A stretch of 64,000 nt of DNA from Apostichopus japonicus (GCF_037975245.1 NC_092561.1:7140501-7204500), one strand, 5' to 3'; counted from the stretch's first letter, positions 1-12,080 are shown. A program made the numbers and translations. The notes: generated by a model not told the origin, from the letters alone.

Positions 1-1296
1 CTGGACTATCCTCTATGTCTATGGCACTAAATTATTCCTTCAGGGCTTTGGATGGAAGTCCTCACCAGAGAATCTTGCTGTAAATTTTAAATATGGCTGT
101 GAATATGAGAGTAAATAAGCAACTTTTTGGAAGTTTGGACAATCTAATATGAAATTCATCAAACCTACTAAATTGCAAACACAACCGAACACATGATATC
201 ATCTATGAGTGTATTAAGTTGCTACATTGCAAATGCACAACCAGCCGTTCTGGATGTGCACCTATCTCTTAACCTTGATACTTGGCAATCAAGGATTTTA
301 GATCTGTAATTTTTACCAGTTTTCTGTGTTTGATTTACTTACAAATAAACCAAAGATAATTTTTCTATTAAAATACTTTCCCTTAACCATTCACTACACA
401 TATATCCTAAGAATGATATTGTACTGAATGAAGCTGGGGTGTGTTTCCTTGTTAAATACTGCTCGAGATACTGTGTCATCTTATTTGCCCCTCCCCCCCC
501 CGCCCCCACCACAACCACCACCAAAAGGAGAGAATTTCAGTATATCTAAATGGCCATCAACTAGGGGCTACAGTAGTTAATAGAGCAAATGACCTGTACT
601 TTCTGAATCCTACTAGAAGTTAGAACCAATATTTCCTTTGTTCTTTCAAAATTCTAATCTTCCCTTTAATAGTTTTCTAAATTGTAGAGTAAGGTTCGTG
701 AAAATCATCTTGATCAGGATGACAACTTGTAAGGATAGCAAAGGAATAGTTTCCGCAGTTACCCACCCCCACCCTCTTTTTTTGTTCCCAAGTGGCAAAC
801 ATTTAGTAAGAAGGGGGGGTGGAAGACTTTTTCCTGTTACTGCACGAGAACGAGCAATCACAGGCTCGTCTGATCTTCAGGGATGAGACTGAGCCGGGGA
901 AAAAAAATCTGAAATTTATCGATCGCCGTCCTGGGGGAGGGGTTTAAGGGGAGGGGGTGTCCCCCTCCCCCTTTAGAATTTTTTTGTCAGGTAAGGAGGG
1001 CTTAAATGCAAAATGGTGGACTCTAGATGGAATCTATCACAACACGTAACTCGCCAAAAAAGTGTGGAATTTCTGCTTGTATAATTTATCCATTAGCTTT
1101 TTGGAACCAAAAAAATGCTTTTTTGCTTGCTTTGTGCTACTTCGGTGTTCCTTCCCTTCACAGTCCAGCATGTTCGGCAAAAAAAAAAAATAAATAAAAA
1201 AAAGAAAAAAAAAAAAAGAAATAATAATAATAAAAAACGCGAATTACGAGAAAAAACGCGAAAATGAAAAAAAAAAAATCGGAAATCCGCGTTTCC
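1..1296. other. Non-coding DNA, intron or upstream flank
   Basis: No supported gene. The stretch is AT-rich with C/G homopolymer runs near 489-510. A G/C-rich palindromic block sits at about 930-972, where a G-run mirrors a C-run. An A-rich tract fills 1178-1275. Short open frames here lack any domain or splice context. Confidence 0.6.
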
Positions 1297-1465
1297 GCGG
1301 AAGAGTCTCATGCCTGGATCTTGCTTTCGAAGTTTATTTGTCAATAAGTCATTTCACCGGAGAGACATTCTCTTGGCATCAGAAAATGTACTAGCACATG
1401 TGTGAATTGTGTTGGCTAGAGGCTTCTATCGTAAAGGGGTACTGATTAGTCAAAGAGAAAAAAGA
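1297..1465 (+). pseudogene. Decayed C2H2 zinc-finger exon (relic of the E1-E4 type)
   Basis: In shifting frames this stretch keeps recognisable finger pieces. A KSH-like finger end sits near 1300-1312, then FVNKSFHRRD-like codons (about 1337-1365), then AHVC and RGFYRKG (about 1394-1440). These match E1 (NKGYHRRD) and E2/E3 (GFYRKD) in order. Stops and frameshifts (TGA within the second finger, TAA after FICQ) prevent translation of intact fingers. It lies about 350 bp upstream of E1 on the same strand. I read it as a dead cassette of the array. Chance resemblance is possible but unlikely given two adjacent finger motifs. Confidence 0.45.
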
Positions 1466-1798
1466 GAAAAACAATGTATGGGGGTGATGAAGCAACTTCT
1501 TGCTTTTGGTTCAAAGTTTGTATCAAATGTAACCAAAGCTGTACATAGTATTTTATATAAAGTTAGCAATTTAATTCATGTTCTCACAAACTATACTTTA
1601 CAGGGGGTAAAAAATATTATATTAAAGGAAAAGTTCCAAGAGAAAAATTACTTTCTTCTGAGCGCAATTTCTGTTCTAAAGTATTTTTGTAGAGACAATA
1701 GCTAAAGGAAAAATAATACAACACAGAGAGTAATGTTGTCTTTCAAACTCTGGTTTCATATCTCTGAAAGGTCATTTTTTGTTCTGTTTTTTTGGTAG

Positions 1799-2079
1799 GA
1801 TCTGTACCTTGGATGTCAAAGGGTGCCTTGCTCAGAGGAAGGGATCACACATTCCCCGGAAATAAAAAATCCCAAAATAATAGAACAGTCAATCAAAAAG
1901 GCGTGTACAGGTGTAAACTCTGTGACAGTGTTTTCTCCTACAAGGCTAGTCTTTACAGACATAAGAAATCTCACCTCAATCCAAGAGCGTTTGTCTGTTT
2001 TGTGTGTAACAAAGGATATCATCGTAGAGATTCCTTGAGCAATCACATCAGAACTCACAATATAATCGATCAAAGCTGA
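1799..2079 (+). CDS. E1: alternative 3'-terminal exon, two C2H2 zinc fingers
   Basis: Begins after a T-rich tract and AG at 1797-1798 (exon starts GA, phase 1) and ends at its own TGA. It encodes 92 full codons: a 37-residue basic linker, finger 1 at residues 38-58 (CKLC..HKKSH) and finger 2 at 66-86 (CFVC..HIRTH). The fingers are joined by LNPRAFV, not TGEKP. C2H2 fingers bind DNA in the nucleus, and two of them form a compact recognition module. There is no in-frame ATG close to the acceptor, so it is probably not a stand-alone gene. It is related to E2-E4 by the (K/R)G(F/Y)(Y/H)RKD-like second finger. Domain certain; splice use inferred. Confidence 0.88.
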
Positions 2080-2826
2080 AAACAGTGTCTGCTCGGACTG
2101 CTTCGCTGAAAACTGGAAAATTGCTGGTACTACTTGCAATGTTCTCCTGGTGTTTTTGTTTTTTTTTGTTTAATATAATACACAGAAGTACATACTTGCT
2201 CCAATTACAATATATTGCAATATTGGTCTAGATTTGTAGTGTGTTTTGGTGTTGCTAGGGCGGAAACCTTTGTCGGTCCGGTAAGAAGATCAGAAGAGAG
2301 CAGCCACAACGCCCGTATACTGTATCACAACAGTTCACAGATGCCAGCTTTGTAGACGTGGGCTTGAGAAATTTGAGCATTCTGCATTTGGTTTTAATCA
2401 ATGTGATGGGGATGGTGGGAGGGAGGGAGGGGGAGGGAGTAGGTTTGCAAACTTGTCTAGGAGAAAATTCCTGCAAGTGCAACCTCTCCCTCAACCCTCC
2501 GGATCAAATTCCTTATCAGAGAGTACTGTATATACTGCTCAGGAAAAAGATACCTTTCAGAACATCCTTTACATTCCCATTCCACCTCCAACCTCTCCTG
2601 TCCCCCATATAAGGGCTTATCGCTGGAAGGGAAGGGAAGGTTGTCAAATCAATGCAGAAGGTAGGAGTTAATCTTGAATAACTTAACAAACGAGACTCGG
2701 GTACATTTTGTCTTGAGAAGCAAAAGTACTTTAACTGTTAATTTGTCTGTTTAATGTTACTGAATTTTAAGTCCTTGACATAATTGGGCACAAACTCCGA
2801 CCCTTATCTTTCTCTTTGTTTGCTAG
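2080..2826. other. Inter-exon DNA between E1 and E2
   Basis: Holds the putative 3' UTR of E1 and the polypyrimidine tract and AG (2825-2826) of E2. A G-rich run lies near 2405-2440. No other coding signal seen. Confidence 0.6.
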
Positions 2827-3161
2827 GGGGTCCTCCCTCGATTGTGGAGAGAGGTCAGAAGTGCCCACGTTGCCATGAAGTAGTGAGAATGGCTGACCTA
2901 CCAACGCATTTGTGTACTTTCATAACAAAATCTGTGACGTATCCTCAAAAGCATGGAGGCATCGTCAAGCCTCCAGATAAGAAATTTAAGTGCAGATTTT
3001 GTGGCAAGAAATTCTCGTCCCAAGCAAACTGTTCAAGGCATTCAAAGTCTCATATCTCCCCCAGGGCTCACGTTTGCCCTGTTTGTAACAAGGGGTTCTA
3101 TCGGAAAGATAAATTTGTGGAACACTTTGCAGTCCATAGAATGCCTATGATTCCAAGTTGA
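2827..3161 (+). CDS. E2: alternative 3'-terminal exon, two C2H2 zinc fingers
   Basis: Acceptor AG at 2825-2826 follows tctctttgtttgct; exon starts GG (phase 1), stop TGA. 110 residues. A CPRC..DLPTHLC patch at residues 12-29 looks like an incomplete extra metal-binding site. Fingers lie at 55-75 (CRFC..HSKSH) and 83-103 (CPVC..HFAVH), with an ISPRAHV linker and GFYRKD in the second. It is closest to E3 in linker and second finger, so the pair looks like a tandem duplicate. Role: DNA-binding cassette of a transcription factor isoform. The CPRC patch may be functional or chance. Confidence 0.9.
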
Positions 3162-4186
3162 AGCCTGTTTGCCATGTAGGAAGAAATTAAAGAGGTTCAG
3201 TAAATTAAAACATTAATATAGCTAGTAGCCACAATATGTAGAAACAATTGTTTTTAATCATTAATTACTCGTTAATTGTACAGTTAACTTGTAAAAACAA
3301 AACATATTTACAACAAAGGTTATGTTTGGTTGATGGCAACCTTATGTATGAGTGCTACCCGAGTGGGTACCAAAGTTGAGAAAAGTTGAGTAATAGAGAC
3401 AAAAACACCCGACAGTCAACAAATAGTTTTTAATATTCGACAGAGATCATTATGAAAAATAACTGTACATACCAAATGGCTAAAACAGGATTCTTGTTTC
3501 GGTTGAGGGATAGCCTAGTTTAAAAGATGTAAGTGAAATACATGGTTGACTTTGTGTCTCCTTAACAGGCATGAGCTTTTTCCACGAATTTGCGGAATAT
3601 CCATGATTTCTTTTCTACCTCGGGGACAAAAACTATTATCCTAACACACTGTAGCATACGCAAACTGGAGCCTATATCACAATTTTTGCAAAGTTCCGTG
3701 ATTTTTTTTTACCCCTTTTTTACGACTTGGCAAGAGATGCATATTGTTATAGATCATGACACAGACTTGAAGTCATTCCTTGCTTGCAATGTGGGAAAAG
3801 TCAGTACTGTAATTGTTAACAAGTTACACAGAGCAAAGGAAAGATTGTCCTTGCTGGCAAATGTATTATAATATCAATGAAAGTGAGAGAAAACAAAATA
3901 CCTGGCCAGTTCTTCTTTAATTTTAAAGCTTCAGCGTCTGGGAAAAAAGAGAAGGACATATGACTGATCATGTCTAGCTTGTCACATCACGTTTTTCGAG
4001 AGTTAAATCCCGCTATCGGTATTAAATTGTGATCACTTTGACAGCCTGTATGTTTGTTAATGATAGAATTGTTAAATATATACACAGTACTCAGTAATGG
4101 TTAAATACAGTAAATGGTGAAAAAGAGAATAAAACCTGTGAAAACAAGAAAGTTGTGTATGTTTTATTTCTTTTGTTTTTGTCCAG
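3162..4186. other. Inter-exon DNA with dispersed repeat copy
   Basis: Contains the 3' UTR of E2 (ATTAAA at 3186-3191). A segment at about 3570-3712 recurs at about 21110-21226, including the shared phrase cactgtagcatacgc. The E3 polypyrimidine tract is at 4160-4186. No other gene seen. Confidence 0.6.
3570..3712. repeat. Dispersed repeat, second copy near 21.1 kb
   Basis: Shares with 21110-21226 the ordered words ctacctc-gggacaaaaact, atcctaacacactgtag, ggagcctata and gcaaagttccgtgattttt. Same orientation in both copies. Family not recognised. Confidence 0.65.
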
Positions 4187-4542
4187 GAAGTTTTACTCTG
4201 ATGTCTCATAGCAGAGTAGGTTGTCCTCAAAGTCGACTAAAAGAGGGAAAATCTGATTCCACCAAGATGCAAACATGTTTAACGTATAGAGCACCTTTGA
4301 GAGCAAGCACCGATCCAGGGAAGAAACAATTTAAATGCAAATATTTGAACTGCAATAAAGTGTACGCCTTTCAGGCCAACTGCTACCGACACGAAAGATC
4401 TCACCGCGACCCTAGGGCACATGTGTGCGTTATTTGCGACCGGGGCTTTTACCGTAAAGATGAACTGGCTAGACATTTAGAAGCTCACAAAAGAAAACTT
4501 GCAAGAGTTGAAAAGCGAACAACTGTATTGCATACCCATTGA
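4187..4542 (+). CDS. E3: alternative 3'-terminal exon, two C2H2 zinc fingers
   Basis: Acceptor ttgtttttgtccag ends at 4186; exon starts GA (phase 1), stop TGA. 117 residues. Finger 1 is at residues 50-72 with an unusual C-x4-C spacing (CKYLNC) before HERSH. Finger 2 is at 80-100 (CVIC..HLEAH) with GFYRKD. The linker RDPRAHV parallels E2. A basic tail (KRKLARVEKR) follows and could add DNA contacts or nuclear import. The reading frame into the intron is open, but the first in-frame ATG after the acceptor has no context as a gene start. Domain call firm. Confidence 0.9.
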
Positions 4543-6263
4543 TGACCCAATTTCTTGCCCCTTATTTTTCATCCCATTGTTCAGGTAAAAAAATGTTTTT
4601 TACAAAAGCTATGTTAGCATTATAAGTTTTAAGAATCAAAATAGTTACACATTTTTCTGTCAGTATATATTTGAATTAATGTGCAATTCTGTATCCCAGC
4701 AATATTGCCAAGTACATTGTATAAAAAAGTTATTTATCAAGAGGAGGTACTTGCAGGTACTAGGAGTAGTGATCTAATTGTAGTTTTCAGCAAGATATAC
4801 ATTAACTGTTCAAAATAAATTTCTACGTGGCAAATAAATTGCTTTTTGCAACCAGCTGCTTTTTTTAAATAGCAAATAATTTTACATAAACAACGTTATA
4901 TATAACTGGGCGCAAGTCCCATGAGTAAATCTGTTCGCAAGATTAAAATCCTTCGTCAAAAACCCGATGTCACCCAATATTCCTCACCCTTCTCTCGCTA
5001 AAATCCGTAGGAAATGTTCTTACTTTCGTAAAATAGAAGGAAGTGTGTACGGTGCTTATAGTTGATAGAAACACACTTTCCATTCGGTATGGTATATCAT
5101 TAAAGCTTTTCTGAAATGTGATATGGAAAGCATATATCGGTTTCAATAATTTTATGGATGGGGAAATTGACAAAGGTTTACAGAATGGGTGACCTCATAT
5201 CCACCGATTTAGTACATTGATGCAAAATTGCAAGCTACCGAGCTGTATGGTTAACTTATTATAACAGTGTGGAGTGTGAACTGGGTTGTAATAAAAGAAT
5301 GGTGCAAATTCAAACATTTTTTGAAGGAACTGATCTGGGGTTTTTCCTTACCAGTGCTGTATCTTTGCAAATAATGGCGATGTACAGACATTAGATTACA
5401 TTAAGAGTCATGGAATGCGTCAGGTTGGATGACATGAACTGATTCATATCATTTGTTTTAAACCATATTTGATGATTTCTTATAACGAGCCGTTTGTAGA
5501 AGACTATTTAACAGCAAACAGTGAAGTTTCCTGACAGTTTGTCATTAATAGGTCATTCGCAACCTGTTGATAGTTCACAATTTGCTGCAAAGAACCATGT
5601 TGCGACAGTATTTCATGTATCATGTAAAATTGTCAATTAGAAAGTTTCTAAATACACTTTTAAGTCAACCAGAAACCAAATATAAGTAAAATAATATGAT
5701 AAAATAAATAAATATGGAAGCTATATATACACGTGTGAAGATACAGGTCAGTCTAATTACATGCACACATGGACAAACTGAGGGTGATCTGGGCCACGGG
5801 AAAAAACTGTCATTGTGCCCCTCCCTCCATATGTGGCATAGCAAGCAATAAAGAAGAGGGGATCCCAGATTTCCTAAGACGTGTCTAGAATTACCAAAGT
5901 TCTTACATGGATAACACCCCCAATAATTTAGCCAAAACAATACATAAATATCTCATAACTATATCCAATTCGATTAAGAGGGTGATGGTAGTGATGCCCT
6001 ATTAGTCTGGGCATTGCCCGATTACCCAACATGGCAGCCCCCCTCCCTCCTGTAGGCATGTTATACTTACAGTAAGTAGGGTTATAAACCCCTCATTGCT
6101 AAAAACCAAACCAAGCAAAACAAACTGCTGAAAAATATGAAAGATGACAAAATTAAAGTTTTTTTCTGATAGCGAAATCGACTGTGCGTGTAAATTTATG
6201 TTTGACTTGGTTTGAATAGGATGATGAATGTGTGATATTTCTTACTTTCTTATTATTGTTTAG
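4543..6263. other. Inter-exon DNA between E3 and E4
   Basis: Holds the E3 3' UTR with AATAAA motifs at 4814-4819 and 4833-4838. The rest is AT-rich and unique-looking. Minus-strand open frames at 4970-5173 and 5665-5940 show no family features. The E4 acceptor tract is at 6240-6263. Confidence 0.6.
4814..4838 (+). promoter_or_regulatory. Candidate polyadenylation signals of E3
   Basis: Two AATAAA hexamers, at 4814-4819 and 4833-4838, lie about 270-290 bases after the E3 stop. They would be suitable 3' ends for an E3 isoform. The motif is frequent in AT-rich DNA, so use is inferred. Confidence 0.4.
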
Positions 6264-6592
6264 GAACTTATCATCCAGAGGGTTTCACCATCAATGAGGG
6301 TTCCCATCTTCTTAGCAAGCAACAGGAGGTCTTCGTCTCTGACTACGTTCCCCAAAACACAGGCCGCACCACTGCCGCCACTACCTCCCCCGTGGGCGGC
6401 CCAAGGAAGAATTTTGTTAGGAAGAAAGTCCGTTATTGTTGCGAGTTTTGCGATAAAACTTACACGAGTCTGTCCCACTGTCAACGGCATGAGAGAACCC
6501 ACTTAGGAGTTAAGCCACATCAGTGTCACATATGCTGTCGGGCATTTCACAGAAAAGACGTGCTCAAGAGGCACATAAAGACCCACTTTTGA
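6264..6592 (+). CDS. E4: alternative 3'-terminal exon, two C2H2 zinc fingers
   Basis: Acceptor tattattgtttag ends at 6263; exon starts GA (phase 1). The frame is open from there to TGA, so the exon begins well before the first internal ATG. 108 residues: a Pro/Ala/Thr-rich linker, finger 1 at 59-79 (CEFC..HERTH), linker LGVKPHQ and finger 2 at 87-107 (CHIC..HIKTH) with HRKD. It ends one residue after the last His. It groups with E1-E3 by the second finger, but its linker is more TGEKP-like and so resembles the minus-strand exons. Confidence 0.9.
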
Positions 6593-8929
6593 AAGAACAT
6601 TGTACCCTCTACGTTATATACTGTACATCCTGTAAAGTTTGGATAGTCTGAACGGAATCAGATGTATGGAGAGACACACACTTTGTTATGTTACACGTCC
6701 TGTAAAAGATGACTCATTCATTTCAAACCTGTATCGTAACATTTTAGCTGCTTTTTAGACTGTTATAAATGTTTTGCTTCTTTCTAGTTTCTTGCCATGT
6801 AAAAAGAAAACACTCAAAATTTTGCCATTCGTTTAAAAATCAAACCATGTTTTCCAATGTACTTGCCAGGAACATTAAGACACTTTTTTTGGGGGGAGGT
6901 TATCTTGTAAAAGTTGAAGAAGTCTTTGAACTGTACCAGCCTCATTCAATGAAGTTAAATGTTGCTATGGTATACTTGGATGATTGATACGGGAGGGTTC
7001 GTTCAATTCTTGCCTTGTAAGATATTGCTCAAATTTGTGCTAAACTTGATAAAAGTACTGTAGGTATTAAAGCCACTTCTGTGGGGTCCTGTGACTATAC
7101 TGTACAGTATTACTCCCTGGCACTGATGCTTAAATTGGACTAAATTTTAGAGTTTCATTGCAGGGGAAAAATTACGTGGTTGTGGGTTTAAACACGGTGG
7201 ACCACTATTTCATTACTTGAAGGATATTTGCCAGCAACACTGATGAACACTTGCAGGGATTTTTTTGACAGAAATGGAAATACTGTTTCAGTATAAAGTC
7301 CTGCATCTAAATCATGGTTTCTGGGCTGGAAAGTTTTAATGTTGTAATTTTTTTTGGGGGGGGGGGGTTGGGGTAAGACATTTTGAAATAACAAATTTAG
7401 GGAAACCAAGTTTTTTTAAAAGTGAAATCTAGGTGCATACCAAAAATGGCATGATTCCCTTGTCTGTGTATGCCAAATATGACACATACTATAGATAATA
7501 CTATGTATCTGTACAGATCAGGAAGATTGGCCAAACACAGACTGGTCACCCAATTATCCGCATCCCCCGTTAGGAAATATCCACAGGAAATGTCTTTGTG
7601 AAGGATTTATGTGTAGGAATGCTTAGGCATCATTTCAGCAGTGGCAAGGGTAGTGCAGTTTCCTTAATCATTCGAAAGGTTATAGTAACTCCACCCCCCT
7701 GGTCCGGTGGTCCCCCCTCCCCTTTATTGGCTGTTACAGTGAACTTTCATTTTTGATGGGATATCATAAGAAAATTTCATTCTTACTGGCTTGATGCATG
7801 CTTACAGAATCTGACTTTTTTAATGATAAACATATGTAATTAGAGAAATTTTTGTTAGAAAAATCTGTAATTATTGTCATTGATGTGTCTGTATTATGTT
7901 GGCCTCAACAAGAATCCAAGAAGGCTCATATGTAATTTTCAGCAGGTCTACTGTATAGTATACATGTAGGCCTCACTTCGCAATAAGTGTTTGTTTTGTT
8001 CAACTGCTGGCCATGGAATGGTTAGACTCATACTTACAGTTAAGATTATCCATGGGCTGCATGTGGGCCCTTCATGGGCTGCATATTTTTTGCTCAATCT
8101 CGAAGAGATTGTTACTTGTCACGGAAAATTATTTAAGAGGTGGGGGGGGGTGGGAGGTAAAGAGAACCCTATAGAAAGATGACGTATGAGTTTGGTGCTA
8201 GAAATTGAAAGTTGAAAACAACATGTAAGGAATTACTGTGGTTAAAGAAATTGTTTGACCTAAGTTTAACCCAAACATGATGGCGATGATAGGTTGTCCT
8301 AATGTAATGTTTTGATCTGGGTCAATTGAAAACTCAAAGACCGTGTCAGGTTTCTAGAGGTGTTTAATTGTCTTATACAAAGTTCTACATTAGTTTAAAT
8401 CTCATATTATTTCCATATTTTAGTCTACTGAAATGGTCAGAAGTTTAATACTTAGAAGTAGTTTCCTAGAGATTCTAATCCGACTTCGCAATATCCCATG
8501 GATGAAAAGTGAGATTGGGCAGAGAAGGGAGAATGAGGGAGGGAGGGACACCAAATTAATTTGATTACACATATAAAATAAGTTGATGTTTGACAATTAA
8601 ACAGACACTACTGTTTTCACTTGTAGAGCAAGTTTGTAAAAATATATATATTACTGTAAGTGATTATCTTTTAACATCACTGCGTTAAACTATTAAGTTG
8701 TGTTCCTTGTGAACTTTCTGAATTGAGTCCCTCGTGGAATCATCTTGGCTAGTCCTCTGTTGAACATGATTACCTGATTTACCTCTGTACATTTATACGT
8801 AGTGCATACCACACCAAATACACCTTTGCTTTAAGTTTGCTCAACTTCTGACCAAAAGGGGAAAATATTTGGAGTTACCAGCTCCACTCTTTACCTAAAT
8901 GGCTTTTCTTTTCTGTCTTTTTGTTTTAG
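6593..8929. other. Inter-exon DNA between E4 and E5
   Basis: No gene supported in 2.3 kb. G-homopolymers occur at 6890-6896, 7354-7368 and 8140-8150. Short open frames (6769-6987, 7991-8182, minus 7188-7409) carry no domain. The E5 polypyrimidine tract and AG are at 8905-8929. Confidence 0.6.
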
Positions 8930-9432
8930 GAATGCACTTGCGCTGCACCGCGAAAGGAAATCGGAACCCGTCAGTTCCTAACCGTCAAGCTCCTAACCGT
9001 CAAGCTCCCAAACGCCCCTCGACCCAACAACTCCCTAGTCCTAACCAACAAAACTCTCAGAGAGGGACACAAAACTTGTCTTCGACAGAAGCTGCTACCC
9101 CCTTGTACGCTTGCAGCTATTGTGGCAAAAGTTATGACACCATGCACAAATGGAAAGTCCACGTACGGTTCCATCAGCTTCAGGGACGTTTCCGTTGTCG
9201 TTTCTGTCCCAGAGGGTTCGCGAGATCCGGAGATCTTACCCGCCACGAGCGCGTTCACACGGGGGAGAGGCCGTTCGAGTGTACCTACTGTCCCAAAGCA
9301 TTCACCCGTATGGCCACCCTTCGCGAACATGAAATGATCCACACGGGTCAAAGACCTTTTCAGTGCAAAGTTTGCGGTAAACTGTTCAGGAAAAAGAGTG
9401 TCATGAATTACCACGAGAGGAATAAACATTAA
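8930..9432 (+). CDS. E5: alternative 3'-terminal exon, four C2H2 zinc fingers
   Basis: Acceptor tctttttgttttag ends at 8929; exon starts GA (phase 1), stop TAA. 166 residues. The linker (1-58) is Asn/Pro/Gln-rich with a duplicated PNRQA motif. Fingers are at 61-81, 89-109, 117-137 and 145-166. Finger 1 to 2 has the atypical linker QLQGRFR; the later linkers are TGERPFE and TGQRPFQ, the canonical DNA-binding type. The last finger ends exactly at the C-terminus (H-x4-H). It is one of the longest finger sets in the array and more GC-rich than the flanks. Only 171 bp separate it from E6. Confidence 0.93.
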
Positions 9433-9603
9433 TGTGAAGTGAGATACAGTATCATGTTGATTGTACGCAAGTCAAACTCGTTAAAATACCACAAAAAAAG
9501 ACAACTTTCTCCTTTATATATCTCGGTTAGATCAGAGCTAACGCCCTTGCTATAATTGTGGTGTTGTGGTAAAGAGTTTTCCGTTTCTTTTTTCCTTGTG
9601 TAG

Positions 9604-9965
9604 GACCATCTTCAAGGGATGATTGGTCAGAACGATCTCTTAGGCATGGAAAGGCTTCGAGTGTTGTGGCCTGGGAAGAATGGTCTCAAAGGTCGCTAAC
9701 AGAAGTGAAATTTGCCTGTAAAATTTGTGGGAAAGGATACGACTCCTTTGACAAGTTAAAAGTTCATATAAACTATCACCAGAATGCCGGGCGGTACAAG
9801 TGCGGTTATTGTAGTAAAACATTTCATTCAAAGGGAGACACAAACCGCCACGAAAGAACCCATACCGGTGAGAAGCCGTACAAATGTTCATACTGTGGAA
9901 GACGTTTCACACAGATAGCCAGCCTCCACAAGCATGTTAAACATGTCCATGAAGAAATAGAATAA
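9604..9965 (+). CDS. E6: alternative 3'-terminal exon, three C2H2 zinc fingers
   Basis: Acceptor ttttccttgtgtag ends at 9603; exon starts GA (phase 1), and the frame is open before any start codon. 119 residues: fingers at 38-58, 66-86 and 94-115 (last H-x4-H), linkers QNAGRYK then TGEKPYK. Closely related to E7 (same CGYC.KTFHS second finger). An AATAAA lies 80 bases after the stop. Because no AATAAA occurs between E5 and E6, an E5 transcript might run on to this site. Confidence 0.93.
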
Positions 9966-10044
9966 TTTAAAAAAAACCGTTGTAGAGACAACCTTCCTGG
10001 GGACAAAAGAACCAAAGTAAATACTCTAGACTTGTAAATTTGTA

Positions 10045-10050
10045 AATAAA
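10045..10050 (+). promoter_or_regulatory. Polyadenylation signal of E6 (possibly also E5)
   Basis: AATAAA 80 bases downstream of the E6 stop, in a T/A-rich 3' UTR. Position is typical for a short terminal-exon UTR. Use not shown. Confidence 0.55.
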
Positions 10051-10397
10051 GACAGTGGGTTGTCATTATTTTATATATTTCTGGTTGGGTTTATAGTGTC
10101 AACCCCATCTTTTGGTGCTATCGCCTGTGATATCTTTGTGAAGTCTGTACAGTAAGCCGCTAGGTCGAAATGCATAGAGTAAGAGTTGATCATTAGTTGA
10201 CTTTCCAGCATATATTACTGTAGGGGCCAATCCAAATGATCTTTAACTTATCTTCATACATGGATGGATCAAATCTTTGAAGAATTCAATAAATTTTGTA
10301 AAATTTTCCAGACTTGTATTTATGGGTACTTCATTTTTATTGAAAGACTTAAGCAAGCAGATCTAAGCTCGTTCAGAAACTTTTATATCCATTTCCA

Positions 10398-10660
10398 GCG
10401 CTGTGGCCTAATGGATAAAGGCGGTGGCATTTTAGGCAATGAGGCTCAGCAATCGGGAGGGTTCTTGGTTCGATACCCGACCAGGTCATAGTAAGATGGG
10501 TTTTTCATCCAGCGCAATCTACGGTTTTTCATCTGAAATGACCTTTTCTAAAATTGAAAAGAATCCAAATTTGGGTTGCAATGTTGAATTGAAAGCCACC
10601 AGATGTGTAAGTTGTAATCCATAAGCCCTTGCGGGTTTCTCGCACATATGTGGTCACTTA
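10398..10660 (+). mobile_element. tRNA-derived SINE
   Basis: Pol III promoter boxes are visible: A box tggcctaatgg at 10404-10414 and B box ggttcgatacc at 10467-10477. The head is cloverleaf-like but with an enlarged loop, so it is not a functional tRNA. The body then runs to about 10660. The 3' boundary and any target-site duplication were not resolved. Confidence 0.7.
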
Positions 10661-11432
10661 AGCTTTGTAAAACTAACTGCTTGATTATAATTATGATTAT
10701 TGAGGAGTTGAATCATTTTGTGCTGCCTTGTATAGTGCATAGTCAGCTAATACTTAAGTATTGTAGTCCAATACAGTAGGATTACAAATTTTTACTTATC
10801 GAAGATCTCGACTCAGCCCACAATAAATTCCGCCGGCAGATTTGTCACTTATCAAGTACAGTATGTGGACCCTTTAAGGCCTTGGACTTTGAGCACCCGA
10901 CTGGCCCTACCCTGCACATTGCTATTTCAAGGTATAGTGAGACATTCTGGTTCTGGTCCTTTGCTCCAAACAATGTTTCTCGCTGGTCCTGATAGAGAAT
11001 TCATTGAGAACCAGCCGACCTATGCCCATTTACTTACAGGAAGCCACCACCTAGATAACTTCAGTTCTGTGATATTTATTTATTTCATTACAAACTTTAT
11101 TGTTCATTCTCTGATCATGTAAAAGAGCAGCTTGTGTATGTGGTCTTCTTCAATTTCGGATATGAAAATGTATAGTTTAAACTGTAGAGTTTAATTGCAA
11201 CAATCACCAATGACAGATCAAATGATTGACAAGAGCTGTGTGTCCTTGTTTACTATTGCAGTAACTTCCTTGCTATGTTGATGACCGTTGAAGTTTGTTT
11301 TGACCAGTCTTTGCTCTTTTTATCTGGTTTATGTAAAAACCACCTACTGTACAGTACATGTCCACAATTATATGCAGCAAAAGAGCTAGAGAAATCAAGG
11401 ACTGTGATTCGTGGTGGAGCTGTCACAAGCTA

Positions 11433-11753
11433 TCCTGGCTGAAGGAAACTTAAGTACAGTACTCAATGTTGAGTAAGCAGTAGTAACAACATGCGACCTG
11501 CTACGAAATGCCCTGCAATATTACCCGGCATAACAAACACTGAATTACTAGCTGTTACATATTTTAAAATAAAGTGCAACTTATAAACGAATCTATAACC
11601 TCCTGGTTTTTGAAGGAAAGTGAAGTACATTACTCAATGCTGAGTATTAGCAGTAATGACCTGTGCTACGTACTGTAATGGCCCGCCATATCACCCAACA
11701 TAACAAATACTGAATTACATATTTAATATAAAAGTGCAACTTCTGAATGCAGG
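11433..11753. repeat. Imperfect tandem duplication, period about 168 bp
   Basis: Copies 11433-11600 and 11601-11753 share tcctgg..gaaggaaa, the words tactcaatg(t/c)tgagta, acataacaaa.actgaatta and aagtgcaactt. No coding content. Confidence 0.7.
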
Positions 11754-12080
11754 AAAAATCTCCCAGAGTTTTTTCGAGAGATGATACTCTGTCAAAATTA
11801 CCAAATGCAAAAAAAGTGATTTGGAAATTCCCCACTATTCTCTTCTTTTTACTCCGACCTCCAGCCACTAGAAACCTGAGGTACATACAGTACTTAAAAG
11901 TTTCTGAATTATGATGTAGGCTTTTACCTTTAAAAGTAGATACTTTGTATGATTTCAATATTGGCGAATTGAGTACAAATGGTACACACTTATTGTTGCT
12001 GATAAAATCCGCAGAGGCATGCAGCACTACAGCGCTCCTACAAAACATTAAAATCTTGCCGTTTCTGTTTTCTTGTTCAG

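Larger units (their letters stand above)
9966..12080. other. Inter-exon DNA with SINE and tandem duplication
   Basis: Holds the E6 3' UTR, a tRNA-headed SINE (10398-10660), a 168-bp tandem duplication (11433-11753) and the E7 acceptor tract (12055-12080). Open frames at 10264-10491 and minus 11647-12222 overlap repeats and carry no domain. Confidence 0.6.

Noticed and set aside
1409-1705. 98-codon plus-strand open frame
   Set aside because: Only its first residues (ARGFYRKG) resemble a finger and they belong to the decayed cassette; the rest is low-complexity AT-rich translation.
10398-10490. Functional tRNA gene
   Set aside because: A and B boxes are present but spacing is enlarged and no proper anticodon/acceptor pairing is visible; SINE head fits better.
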